The notes beneath the pieces were generated by a model. It ran no database searches. It was not told where the DNA came from and saw only the letters and a list, made by a program, of their open reading frames with translations. This document shows, one piece after another, positions 46,409-56,959 of a DNA stretch of 64,000 nucleotides. Position 1 is the first letter of the stretch. Each line of letters opens with the position of its first letter. Both the position numbers and the translations under genes were made by a program. This DNA comes from Lotus japonicus (lineage: Eukaryota; Streptophyta; Magnoliopsida; Fabales; Fabaceae): assembly GCF_012489685.1 (NCBI RefSeq), contig NC_080044.1, forward strand, positions 31,985,021-32,049,020. Reading direction: 5' to 3'.

Positions 46409-48093
46409 CTACATAACAAAAAGTTGAGCAAATCAAAGAGAAAATAATTTTGTAGGTGTTTCAATTTTACATGATGAAATCAAGTTGAAGATCATCATGA
46501 AATAAAAGCCATGTTATAACACATGTAAACATTTTGAAAAAAAAATAACTTTTGCATATTGAACTCGAAGTGTCATGCTATTATTACTTAATATTCATAC
46601 GGCGCAGACATAAGCAATTTAATTTTAAAAAAGTCAAAATTTAAACATAGTATCCAGCTATGAGTTCACAAATTATTTGATGAACTCATCAACTAAAAGA
46701 AAATGACTCAACAGATTTCCCAGAAAATTGTTGCACAAAAATGGCCGTAACTATCCTCAAGAAATTTTTTTCTTAAAACACAATTGTAAATTTGAGTTTT
46801 TTTCTCCCACTTGGGATCCTTCTTTCTCCTACAATATCGTAGTCTGGCATTCAATTTAAGAGAGAACTCATAATCAATTAAAGTAATCTGAATAAAATAA
46901 AAACGAAAGAAAACCATAATCACTTAAAAATATGAATAAAACAAAAGTGAAACCAAAGAAATAACATTGACATTATCACAGCCTCCCAAGAGAAAAAAAA
47001 AGACCTTGAGGGGGAAAATATTATTGAGTTAGGAAATTGAAAATAATCAAATGACTAAAGCAAAGTGACTGAGTCATACCTTCATGTCGAAATCGGCTAA
47101 GGTTTGCGGAGGGCTGGTAGAATCGTGTTTATCAGTTGCGTTTGTGCTTTGATGTGAGAAAAGCTTGTTGAAGAGATTTTATAGGGTGATAATTGAAGTT
47201 GAAGAGGTAGGTGATAAATGATCAGGTGGAACTTGAGAAGGTGGAAAAGTAAGAAACAATGCCAACTTATTTAATCATATGAATGCCCATTAAATACAAA
47301 GTAAATTCGTTAGATGGTGGAAAGATTGTTGAAGCCCAAAAAGTTGTTGAGAATGTGTACCTGTTGAATGTGGAAGAGGAAGGGGCTAGGAAGAGGATTT
47401 AAACGGTCAAGATTGAAAGTAATAGATGATCAAGATTTCATCTTTGATTATTATACTAAGATTTACTGAAATATCCATGGGTAAACTCTAGTTCATGTAC
47501 AATGATTTATTGAATTCCTGTTTTACCCTCCAAGTTGCCAAAAATTTTCCTTTATATAGTTTATAGAATATATGATTTAAAATAGCTATTTTTTTAAAAT
47601 AAATAATTGTAGAATGAGTTGGAATTATTTTGATTAAATGTTAAAAAGGTAGTTTGGAAACTATATCTTGGAGATATATTTTTTTTAAAATAAAAAATTA
47701 AAATATTAATAAATATGGTAATTAACAAAATTAATTTTCGGAATTTTAGCTATTTTTACTTTAATAAACAAAATTAAAGTTGAAATAGGTTGTAAAACAA
47801 GAAAATTAAGCTATCTTGGGTTCATATTTTTAGAGGAGGTTTTAAATTAGGAGAAAAATCATAAAAGCTGAATAATGACCACTTTTATTTGATAAAGGTT
47901 TAAAATGATTAATTTAGGAAATTATGGAATGAAATTTGTTGAAATTTGATCTTGACATTCAAAAGAAAGGGTGAGATAATGAACCTAGACTTGAGGTTGG
48001 GGAAAAAGGGGTTTAAAAATCAGAAAATTCCTCCCACCTTGGATGTGTTTGGCCGAGTTTTTTGGTGGCTAGGGTTGGTGCGATAGCCTCTCC
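46409..48093. other. Intergenic DNA between elements C and D
   Basis: AT-rich. 47075-47160 on the minus strand ends in AAG|GTATGA and may be an upstream exon of the RPA-like gene, but its frame does not fit simply. No other gene is seen. Confidence 0.4.
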
Positions 48094-48101
48094 TATAAAT
48101 A
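48094..48101 (+). promoter_or_regulatory. TATA box of a promoter interrupted by element D
   Basis: TATAAATA about 100 bp before the D insertion point. After D the sequence resumes with a CT-rich tract and a good splice donor (CAAAG|GTAAGAA near 61171). This may be a gene promoter or another old LTR promoter. Confidence 0.45.
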
Positions 48102-48191
48102 GAACCTCAGACTTAAGGCAAAAACCACACACTAAGTAGCTGCTTCCCTAGACCTTTGAACTTCTAAAATCCTAGAGCCTTCTCCCTAATG

Positions 48192-48196
48192 TGTAC
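48192..48196. repeat. Target-site duplication TGTAC, left copy (element D)
   Basis: TGTAC precedes the LTR start and recurs at 61033-61037. Confidence 0.88.
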
Positions 48197-49736
48197 TGTA
48201 AGGCCCGAGTTTTAGGCTTATGTTAAGTGAATAAACTTTTTATTCACGATTAGGGTTGATGTAATGTGAAGGGAAACCTGAACGAAAGTTTATTAAATGA
48301 AATATATTTATGAAGGAGAAAGTTCAGGAAAAGTTCAAGGATTTCATTATGATCGATAAAAGTTATAGCACGAACGTTTTACGCTTAAACCTAGGTCAGA
48401 AACCCTAGTATATAGCTAATTTTCACTTTTAGGCACGCTGGCAGTTAATTCCAAAAATCTTCAGAGAAAGGTTAGAATTTCTCTTCTTCCATATATAACA
48501 ATCGTTTCGAGGCGAAACTCTAGGATCTACGAACGTCCGATTCCAATCATCGGAAGTTTGCCGAAACCGAATCCCTGGTATTTCAAAACCCTAGAATTTC
48601 CCGACTTTGAGGACTTTATCTATTCAGAGCTTCAAATGAATATTCCACACGCGTACACCCATTTCTCTTGATGATTTCAATCTTTCTTCAGAAGGAAGTT
48701 TTCCATTCCGACATTCGAGGCAAAAAGCAACTTATCGGGTAAAATAGTTTTACACCGACTTTGCACCGACTTTGCATTAGTTGCCAAAAATACAAGGAGA
48801 CATCTTCTTAGCTTGGGAATTCCTTTGCCAAAACCTATCTTAGAATTCATGGTGAATGACGCCGGAAAAATCGGATTCGCGGAACTTTCATTTTCCCGCG
48901 AATTTCCACCTTCTATATATAGCAAACAAAGGAAGAAAAAACACAATTTTCCTCCATTTTCTCTCCTCTAAACCGCGGCCAAGAACAAGGAAGAAGGAAG
49001 AAGAGTTTTTCTTCATCGTTTGCTTGATCGTCGATCAATCAGTTGCTACTTCAAGGTTTCGAGGTATAGTCGCTAATCCTTACCTCCGATCGCTTTTTCC
49101 ATAGCTTTTCTGTAGAGTTTTCTGAGCGGATAGTTTATGGGTTTTTGCAAAACTATCCTGAATCTTTCATTTCTGATTCTAAACCTCTTCTATGTATGCC
49201 CAAGATCACTTCTGCCGGATTAGATTTTCCGTTATGTCGCCGGAATTCCGCCGGAATCAATTTGAACCTAAAATACCCATTTTATGTAGTTTTTGAGTAA
49301 AGTTCCAACCTCTAGGCTGAAAACTATCGCCTTAGCTTAGTGCTAGTAGGATTAGTTGTCATAAACGTCGTTGGTGACGTCCCTGCAAAATTTTATTTTT
49401 GGGATTTCAGTTTTGAAAATCCTAAGTTAAAAATCATGACCAAAATACCCCTGCGACAGTTTTTGATCCGATAATTTTTCCGAGTTCAGAATACCCTTAG
49501 TTACGGCTTATGAAAGCATAGGAACCAAGTTTGATCGAAGAAAAATCGAACCCTACAATTACCTATAGTGGCCGAGAGCTATAAGGGGGGAGGAGGAAAT
49601 TTCCTTTTCCGAAAACTTGTCTTTTCGCGCTAGATTATCGTACCTTAGAGTATAGATTACTTCGAGTAACCTTAGTAAGTATCGATAGCTTAGTTTCCGA
49701 TAGATTCTGATTGATTTTTGTGGTTTTGTTCTAAAG

Positions 49737-49814
49737 GTGATTTTGAGGAATTTCCTGAGGATCAACACCTTGCTTGTGAAGAAGAGTTTGAAGTTTTTGC
49801 TGGAGAACCTTCAG
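49737..49814 (+). other. Putative 78-nt leader micro-exon, element D 5' LTR
   Basis: Flanked by TTCTAAAG and a consensus donor TTCAG|GTGAGG. The shared frame reads DFEEFPEDQH, then ACEEEFEVFAGEPS, strongly acidic. The nucleotide sequence differs greatly from B and C, yet length and frame are the same. The 3' LTR copy is at 58500-58577. Confidence 0.55.
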
Positions 49815-50449
49815 GTGAGGGCTTCTCACTGAATCTCTAGTTAATGCTTAGGGTCGATATTTCGACATTGTTTACTGTTTATGCACTGAGATTGTGTGTG
49901 ATTGAAAATGTTTTCTGAGGCTTCGGCTGACAATGTAGATGATTCATCTACTGAATGCTTTTGAAGATTGACTTACATGCTATGTGCTATGTGGGTAATC
50001 TAGGATGTGTGGTGCATGCTTTATATGCTAAGTGCTAATTGTTTATGATGCGATTTATTGATATATGACATGTTGTTGATTGTGATGATTTAAATATGCT
50101 TTACACTGAAAATCTGAGATTCTGAATGGTGAGAATAGCGGGCAGGTCATGCCGATTTTATTTTGAGAGTTTTGAGAAAGTTTGATAGGACGAACGAGGT
50201 TCGGGCCTTGTATAGGGTTTATGGATCGAGACATTCTCTGGAGTCATTTGGGGATTCGAAGATCCCGAGAACTTATAGGAATTGCGATAAGACTAAAAAG
50301 GATATTATTTTGAAAAGAAAATTCATAAGACATTAAATAACCTCTAAATCTTTAAGTAAGGGTAATAATCTCGAAAGGAGGCTTTGGATGAAAATCATAG
50401 TATGGAAAACGAGAAGTGTCGTTGGATCCAAGTGTTGAGTCTGTTGTTG

Positions 50450-50640
50450 TTGTGCTGATGGAGCAGCGATGTTGTTGGGCTATCCTGGGGATGAGTCCGG
50501 GGAACCGTTAGTTCCCGAGTATGTGATACTCTTGTGCTGTTGGAGCAGCGATGTTGTTGGGCTATCCTGGGGATAAGTCCGGGGAACCGTTAGTTCCCGA
50601 GTATGTAATACTCTTGTGCTGTTGGAGCAGCGATGTGTGT
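50450..50640 (+). repeat. Tandem hairpin repeats, element D LTR
   Basis: A roughly 90-bp unit repeated about twice, with GTTGTTGGGCTATCCTGGGG, GGGAAC-CGTTA-GTTCCC and GAGTAT-GTG-ATACTC hairpins. The last corresponds to GAGTAC...GTACTC in other lineages. Confidence 0.75.
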
Positions 50641-51302
50641 TGTGAAGTGTGTCTTTTGTCGCAGAATCGACTTTGCCTTAGGGTAAGATTTTAGAGACTT
50701 TAATTTACCTAGAACACGTGGCGACGTGTCGAGTGAGATCGGAGACGTTGGTTGACTAATCATCCTGCATTCATGCAACATTAATGGGGTATTAACACAG
50801 GACGTACTCTGGACCTCGTCGGATTCCAAAATGGTCATAAGACCCGGATTTCCGTGATAGAGCGTCTGTAGACGTCTCTTGTAGCAGACCGAAATGGCAG
50901 ACCTACGGGTTACGGCTGATCTGACTACCGTTGTTGTTGGAGTAAGAGGCACGCGGGCCGAAATGGCACCACCGTGGCTGGTGAAGGGCTGATCCGTTGA
51001 TGTCCATCCGTTCCGGATTGCATATTGGTTGACTGGGTTAACCTGCATACATATCATGCAACATGCATACTAATTTAGTTGTTGAGTGTGATTGCTATTT
51101 GATTATCTTACTTGTAACATGCTAAGTGTTATTATTGCGTTCATGTTATTGTGGAACATGCAACCCTAGGAATGATATCTTTAGCTATAAGCCTAAGTGG
51201 CTATCTATTATTTGTACCTATTGGGTTTATTATCTACATAGTTCTTTAGAGTTGACCCTCGCGTCTTCTGTGTGTGTTTTGGCGGACAACGCCTTTTGTC
51301 AG

Positions 51303-51782
51303 ATGAACATTGCGGATTGGTTCGCAATGGTCCACCCTTCGGGGGGGATTAGGTACGAGATGATCGACCAGGACGACCCCGGGTCGTGGGTGGTTGACCC
51401 CGCGAGCCACCGAGCGACGTATTCGGGGCGTATCATGGAGGACCACGTGGATAGTGGAGGACTCTTGAGGTCAGGAGTGTTGAGGCGATGCTCTATCAGC
51501 TTCAACTTGCCACCGGGCGTTCACTGTGGACCAGGTCTTGGAGGAGCACCGCCGCCACCGTCATCTTCAGAGGAGGAGGATCCCTCAGAGGAGATTCCAG
51601 TGGGAGTGCCTTCGGCAGGGTCTAGTGCACCCTCCGTTGCGATCATTGATGATCAGGGTTCGGGCCCTAAGCCCGTGAGTCCAGCATCGGAGAGCGTTGC
51701 AGGAGCGAGGGGAGGACGGATAGGGTTGATAGACTTGGTCGTTCTGGATTCGGATTCAGACGACGATCATGCTAGCACATAG
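51303..51782 (+). CDS. LTR-borne ORF with acidic SIM-like tail, intact (5' LTR)
   Basis: Encodes 159 residues from the ATG conserved among copies (MNIADWFAMV). The core contains PSGGIRYEM, SWVVDPASHRATYSGRIMED, GVLRRCSISFNLPPGVHCGPG. The linker is Ser/Glu/Pro-rich. The tail is IGLIDLVVLDSDSDDDHAST, hydrophobic residues followed by Ser/Asp as in SUMO-interacting motifs. No transmembrane segment, zinc finger or catalytic motif is seen. It lies in the transcribed leader, upstream of gag, 487 bp before the LTR end. The frame is open upstream to 51126, and an acceptor-like TTTAG near 51246 would join it in phase to the micro-exon. I do not recognise the family. Conservation of the core among LTR lineages with unrelated intervening sequence argues for a protein. 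Confidence 0.65.
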   Translation: MNIADWFAMVHPSGGIRYEMIDQDDPGSWVVDPASHRATYSGRIMEDHVDSGGLLRSGVLRRCSISFNLPPGVHCGPGLGGAPPPPSSSEEEDPSEEIPVGVPSAGSSAPSVAIIDDQGSGPKPVSPASESVAGARGGRIGLIDLVVLDSDSDDDHAST

Positions 51783-52272
51783 TTTTGAGTGTTGGTATGA
51801 GCTCCTCGAGTTAGGATTAGTGTAGGAGTAGAGTTTTAGCTCTGACAGTCTTGCTTCATTTGTTACTTAGGGGACAGGGTAGATCCGCCTATAGCTTTTT
51901 GTGTGGTTTCCTTACGGGAATCACAGAGAGTTGGTTGGACTTAGGAGGTCTTATTTTCAGGCCATTGGGTCAGCTGATTATCAGTTTTGAGGGATGGTGT
52001 TGCGGGCACTTCACCCTTTTCATTTGGTTTGTATATATTGCCTACGGGCATTGCACTTTTCTTTCCGTCACTGGAGGTTACTCGTGACGAGGTTGTTACT
52101 TACAGCGGGGGCTGTTTATATATTGTATATTAGTTTTATTACTTTTCGCATTTGGGTTTTATTTAATTCAGTCTTGTCTTAGTTATTATCAAAAAAAAAT
52201 ATTCACGTTTTTCCGCATTAAGTTTACTTTTGGTTACTAAAGTGACGCCACCGAAATCGGGGTGTTACATTG

Positions 52273-52284
52273 TGGTATCAGAGC
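52273..52284 (+). promoter_or_regulatory. Primer-binding site, element D
   Basis: TGGTATCAGAGC, complementary to the 3' end of initiator tRNA-Met. Confidence 0.92.
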
Positions 52285-52470
52285 ACGGTCGAGTCTTTCG
52301 GGAGTTGTTGGGGAATAGGTCTTCTGTGCTAGGTTGTGTGACTCTGCAAAGAGTGAAAATTGATTGTCTGCAAGCGATTTTTCGCTTAAAAATTGATTGA
52401 AGTTATTGCTTACTCATATTGTATAGTGATGCTAGATGCTATCTTATGATAAGTACTGACTGTTTGCTTC

Positions 52471-52482
52471 CTTTAACAGAAT
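52471..52482 (+). promoter_or_regulatory. Acceptor-like site just before gag
   Basis: TTGCTTCCTTTAACAG, then AATATG: a pyrimidine-rich tract and AG three bases before the gag start. It suggests that the long leader may be spliced. The E copy has GGGGCTAACAG at the same place. Confidence 0.45.
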
Positions 52483-55400
52483 ATGGTGAATAATAACCAG
52501 CTAGCTGAGATGATGGCCACTATGGCCCAAGCGGTAACAGCGCAGGCCCAAGCGGTAACCGCACAGGCAAATGATAATGCCATGAGGCGTGCTACTGAAG
52601 AAGCACGTGAACAACATCAGCGCCAGAGGGAAATAACTCTGGACCAGAACAAAGGCCTCAATGACTTCAGGAGGCAAAACCCACCCAAGTTCTCTGGTGG
52701 TACTGATCCAGACAAGGCAGATCTCTGGATTCAGGAGGTTGAAAAGATATTCGGCGTCCTACAGACTGTTGAGGGTGCCAAGGTGGGCATGGCGACTTAT
52801 CTGTTGCTCGGTGATGCCGAGTACTGGTGGAAGGGCCACAAGGGGATCATGGAAGCCAACCATGAAGAGGTTAACTGGAACTCTTTCCGGGACGCATTCT
52901 TGGAGAAATACTTTCCAACTAGTGCTCGGGATGAGCGGGAGTCACAGTTTCTAACCCTCCGTCAGGGAGGTATGTCTGTACCGGAATTTGCTTCTAAGCT
53001 GGAGTCTCTGGCGAAGCATTTCCAATTCTTCCACGACCATGTGAACGAGCGCTACATGTGCAAGCGTTTCGTGAATGGGTTGAGGCCAGATATTGAGGAC
53101 TCAGTGAGGCCGCTGGGAATCATGCGATTCCAATCTTTGGTTGAGAAGGCCACGGAGGTGGAACTGATGAAGAACCGGAGGCTAAACCGGGCAGGAGCTG
53201 GAGGGCCGATGAGGTCGGGTCCTCAGAATGTTCAGAATCGAGGGAGGTTTCAAAACAGGAGGCCATATCAGCGTCCTGCTGGAAGGGGATTTGCCTCGGG
53301 ATCTTACAGGCCCATGGTGGGTGCTGCTGGTGGTTCAGGAGGTCAGACTCAGAACCGGGAACTGACTTGCTTCAAGTGTGGAAAGCAAGGGCATTATGCT
53401 CGTGATTGTCCCGACACGAGACCTCAATGTTACAACTGTAACAAACTGGGGCATACTGCGGCACAGTGCAAGGTACCAAAGGCGGAATCAGCCGTCAACA
53501 CTGCCCGAGGGAAGCGTCCTGCTGCAAAGGCGAGAGTCTACACCATGGATGGTGAGGATGCTGAGGGAGTCGATGGACTGATTAGAGGCGACGGCGAGAT
53601 TGACGGTAACCTTCTATCCGTACTTTTTGATTCCGGTGCAACGCATTCTTTTATCTCTAGAGAGTGTGCAATCAGATTAAGACTTCCCATTACTGCTTTG
53701 AGCTTCGATCTGATAGTTGCTACTCCTGCCAAGACTCTACTTGCTAATTCAGCATGCATGTATTGTCCGATAACATACAACAATAGGATCTACCATGCTA
53801 ACCTAGTATGCCTAACTCTTAAGAACCTAGATGTTATCCTAGGAATGGATTGGTTGTCCGGCTATCATTGTCTTTTGGACTGCAACCGAAAGAGAGTGGT
53901 ATTTCCTGATTCGGATCTTTCCGAGTATCTATCTGCCAATCACATCAGCGTCGCTTTGAACGAGGGATCTCAGGAGTATTCTGTTTTGCTAAGCTTGGAG
54001 AGCAAAGGGAACCCAGAAGTTGGCAGTATTCCAGTGGTGAAGGAATTCACAGACGTTTTTCCTGGCGATGTACCTGGATTGCCGCCTGTACGCGACATTG
54101 AGTTTGCGATAGACATCGTACCGGGAACAGGGCCGATATCGATTGCACCATATCGTATGGCACCTGCGGAGCTAGTGGAACTGAAGTCCCAACTCAAAGA
54201 TCTTCTGTCGAAGGGATTCATACGACCAAGCGTTTCACCTTGGGGAGCTCCAGTCTTATTGGTGAAGAAGAAGGACGGGAAATCGAGATTATGTGTCGAC
54301 TACCGGCAACTGAACAAAGTAACCGTCAAGAATAGGTATCCGTTACCTAGGATTGATGATTTGATGGATCAACTGCGAGGAGCTACGGTATTCTCGAAGA
54401 TCGACCTGAAGTCGGGTTATCATCAAATCAGGGTCAAGACCGAGGATATCCAGAAGACGGCATTCAGAACCCGTTATGGACACTATGAGTACTTAGTGAT
54501 GCCATTTGGGGTAACGAACGCACCTGCAATATTCATGGCTTACATGAATATGACTTTTCATACGTTCCTGGATCGATTCGTCGTGGTGTTTATCGACGAT
54601 ATCTTAATCTACTCGAAGAATGCCGAAGACCACGAGGAGCACTTGCGACAAGTTTTACAAGTGCTGAGGGAGAAGGAGTTGTATGCCAATCCTTCCAAGT
54701 GCGAATTTTGGCTCGAAGAGGTAAAATTCTTAGGTCATGTGATCTCTAAGGAGGGAATAGCTGTGGACCCAGCAAAGGTGGAGACCGTATTGTCATGGGA
54801 ACGGCCGAAGACAGTGACGGAGATCAGAAGTTTTGTCGGTTTGGCGGGATACTATCGCCGTTTTATCGAGAATTTCGCGAAGATAGTTGGACCTTTGACT
54901 CAACTGACGAGGAAGGACCAACCTTTTGCATGGACTGAAGCGTGCGAGACTAGCTTTCAGACGATGAAGGAACGGTTGACGACGTCACCTGTACTCGTCT
55001 TACCGCAACCGGAGGAACCTTATGAGGTATACTGTGATGCTTCATATCAAGGTTTGGGATGTGTGCTGATGCAACATCGGAAGGTGGTTGCTTATGCTTC
55101 AAGACAACTGAAGGTGCATGAGAAGAATTATCCAACTCATGACTTGGAACTAGCTGCGATCGTATTTGCACTGAAGATTTGGAGGCATCACTTGTATGGA
55201 TGCAATTTCACTATATTCAGTGATCATAAGAGCTTGAAGTACTTGTTTGAGCAGAAGGAGCTGAACATGAGGCAGCGTCGGTGGATGGAGTTTCTTAAAG
55301 ATTACGAGTTCACTCTACAATATCATCCTGGAAAGGCGAACGTTGTTGCTGATGCCTTGAGCAGGAAGATGCACATCTCGTCGATGATGGTGAAGGAGCT

Positions 55401-56922
55401 GCAGCTGTTAGAGCAATTTCGAGATTTGAGCTTGGATGTGAGATTGTCCGAGGGAGAACTGAAGTTCGGGATGATCAGAATTACCAATGGATTGATGGAA
55501 GAAATCCGAGATCAACAGTTACAAGATGAGTTTCTGCTCGGGAAAAGGAATTTGGTAAGTCAAGGTAAAGACCCAGAATTCAAGGTAGGAAGTGACAACA
55601 TCCTACGGTGCAAGGATAGGGTTTGTGTGCCTAACAACCCTGAATTGAGAAGATTGATTATGGATGAAGGTCACAAGAGCAAGTTAAGCATTCATCCTGG
55701 AATGAAGAAGATGTACCAAGACTTGAAGATGAATTTTTGGTGGCCAGGAATGAAAAGACAAGTGGCTGAGTATGTAGCCGCATGTTTGACATGTCAGAAG
55801 GCGAAGGTGGAACATCAGAAGTCTTCAGGTATGCTACAAAGCTTGGATGTGCCAGAATGGAAATGGGATAGCATATCGATGGATTTCGTTGTGGCTTTGC
55901 CAAGAACTCAGAAGGGATACGATTCTATTTGGGTAATCGTGGATCGACTGACTAAGTCGGCTCATTTCGTACCGGTGAGGACTACGTACAACGTGGAGAA
56001 ACTATCAGAGTTATATATAGCGGAGATTGTACGACTTCACGGAGTACCGACAAGTATTGTATCCGATCGAGACCCGAAGTTTACATCACATTTTTGGGGA
56101 GCTCTTCAAGAGGCTTTGGGAACAAGGCTGAGACTAAGTTCTGCTTATCATCCGCAGACTGATGGACAGACTGAGAGAACTATTCAGTCGTTGGAGGATT
56201 TGCTACGCGCTTGCGTTCTGGACAACAAGGGGAGTTGGGATACCTTATTGCCATTGATTGAGTTCACATACAACAACAGTTTTCATACGAGCATTGGTAT
56301 GGCACCGTATGAGGCTTTGTATGGCCGCAAGTGTAGAACACCTTTGTGTTGGTACCAAAACGGAGAAAATCTGTTGGTAGGACCGGAACTTCTGCAACAG
56401 ACCACTGAGAAGATCAAGCAGATCAGAGAGAAGATGAGGACTTCTCAGAGTAGACAGAAGAGTTATGCAGATCAGAGGCGCAGAACTCTGGAGTTCGAAG
56501 AAGGAGATCATGTATTTCTGAGAGTTACTCAGACGACGGGTGTTGGTCGAGCAATCAAGTCAAAGAAGCTTACGCCCAAGTTCATTGGACCGTATCAGAT
56601 CACTCGTCGAATTGGACCAGTCGCATATCAGATTGCACTACCTCCATTTCTATCAAACATTCATGACGTATTCCACGTGTCACAACTGAGGAAATATATT
56701 GCGGATCCGACACATGTTATCGAGCTGGATGACATTGAGTTGAAGGATGATCTGTCTTTCGAGACACCGCCAATTAGCATTGGTGACACCAGGATAAAAC
56801 AGTTGAGAGGGAAAGAGATCGAGCTAGTGAAGGTCATTTGGAACAAAGACACTGGTGATGCGACATGGGAGCTGAAGGAGAAGATTCAAGAACAATATCC
56901 AGAACTATTTACTAACCCTTAA
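52483..56922 (+). CDS. gag-pol: Gag-Pol polyprotein of chromovirus D (Tekay/Del type)
   Basis: One uninterrupted 1479-residue frame. Gag capsid region spans about 60-230, with CCHC knuckles near 296-309 ([14 protein letters not shown]) and 316-329. Protease FDSGATHSF is near 383. RT has PLPRIDDL near 615 and the [11 protein letters not shown] active site near 703. RNase H has CDASYQG near 850 and [10 protein letters not shown] near 955. Integrase has an HHCC domain near 1064-1110. Its catalytic core has D in SMDF, D in SDRD, and E in GQTE exactly 35 residues later. A GPY motif (FIGPYQI) and a C-terminal type II chromodomain-like module (VKVIWN...TWELKEKI) follow. The N-terminus has a 7-residue repeat (AQAVTAQ twice). 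All domains and catalytic residues expected of the clade are present. The single frame is usual for plant chromoviruses. Confidence 0.96.
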   Translation: MVNNNQLAEMMATMAQAVTAQAQAVTAQANDNAMRRATEEAREQHQRQREITLDQNKGLNDFRRQNPPKFSGGTDPDKADLWIQEVEKIFGVLQTVEGAKVGMATYLLLGDAEYWWKGHKGIMEANHEEVNWNSFRDAFLEKYFPTSARDERESQFLTLRQGGMSVPEFASKLESLAKHFQFFHDHVNERYMCKRFVNGLRPDIEDSVRPLGIMRFQSLVEKATEVELMKNRRLNRAGAGGPMRSGPQNVQNRGRFQNRRPYQRPAGRGFASGSYRPMVGAAGGSGGQTQNRELTCFKCGKQGHYARDCPDTRPQCYNCNKLGHTAAQCKVPKAESAVNTARGKRPAAKARVYTMDGEDAEGVDGLIRGDGEIDGNLLSVLFDSGATHSFISRECAIRLRLPITALSFDLIVATPAKTLLANSACMYCPITYNNRIYHANLVCLTLKNLDVILGMDWLSGYHCLLDCNRKRVVFPDSDLSEYLSANHISVALNEGSQEYSVLLSLESKGNPEVGSIPVVKEFTDVFPGDVPGLPPVRDIEFAIDIVPGTGPISIAPYRMAPAELVELKSQLKDLLSKGFIRPSVSPWGAPVLLVKKKDGKSRLCVDYRQLNKVTVKNRYPLPRIDDLMDQLRGATVFSKIDLKSGYHQIRVKTEDIQKTAFRTRYGHYEYLVMPFGVTNAPAIFMAYMNMTFHTFLDRFVVVFIDDILIYSKNAEDHEEHLRQVLQVLREKELYANPSKCEFWLEEVKFLGHVISKEGIAVDPAKVETVLSWERPKTVTEIRSFVGLAGYYRRFIENFAKIVGPLTQLTRKDQPFAWTEACETSFQTMKERLTTSPVLVLPQPEEPYEVYCDASYQGLGCVLMQHRKVVAYASRQLKVHEKNYPTHDLELAAIVFALKIWRHHLYGCNFTIFSDHKSLKYLFEQKELNMRQRRWMEFLKDYEFTLQYHPGKANVVADALSRKMHISSMMVKELQLLEQFRDLSLDVRLSEGELKFGMIRITNGLMEEIRDQQLQDEFLLGKRNLVSQGKDPEFKVGSDNILRCKDRVCVPNNPELRRLIMDEGHKSKLSIHPGMKKMYQDLKMNFWWPGMKRQVAEYVAACLTCQKAKVEHQKSSGMLQSLDVPEWKWDSISMDFVVALPRTQKGYDSIWVIVDRLTKSAHFVPVRTTYNVEKLSELYIAEIVRLHGVPTSIVSDRDPKFTSHFWGALQEALGTRLRLSSAYHPQTDGQTERTIQSLEDLLRACVLDNKGSWDTLLPLIEFTYNNSFHTSIGMAPYEALYGRKCRTPLCWYQNGENLLVGPELLQQTTEKIKQIREKMRTSQSRQKSYADQRRRTLEFEEGDHVFLRVTQTTGVGRAIKSKKLTPKFIGPYQITRRIGPVAYQIALPPFLSNIHDVFHVSQLRKYIADPTHVIELDDIELKDDLSFETPPISIGDTRIKQLRGKEIELVKVIWNKDTGDATWELKEKIQEQYPELFTNP

Positions 56923-56932
56923 GTTTCGAGGT

Positions 56933-56959
56933 CGAAACTTTCTTTTTGGAGGGTAGTAA
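56933..56959 (+). promoter_or_regulatory. Hairpin and polypurine tract, element D
   Basis: GTTTCGAGGTCGAAAC, stem GTTTCG/CGAAAC with loop AGGT, overlaps the region after the Pol stop. TTTTTGGAGGGTAGTAA leads into the LTR. Confidence 0.78.

Larger units (their letters stand above)
48197..52269 (+). mobile_element. 5' LTR of autonomous chromovirus D
   Basis: 4073 bp, TGTAAGGCCCGAG...GGGGTGTTACA. It has a TATA box (CTATATATAG, 48913-48922), a donor-like TTTCGAG|GTATAG (49064), the micro-exon (49737-49814), tandem hairpin repeats (50450-50640) and the LTR ORF (51303-51782). It differs from the 3' LTR by about a dozen substitutions seen by eye (roughly 0.3%) and no indels. Confidence 0.96.

Noticed and set aside
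50590..51057. 155-codon minus-strand ORF in the D LTR, repeated at 59353
   Set aside because: Duplicated only because the LTR is. No recognisable domain and antisense to the presumed transcript.
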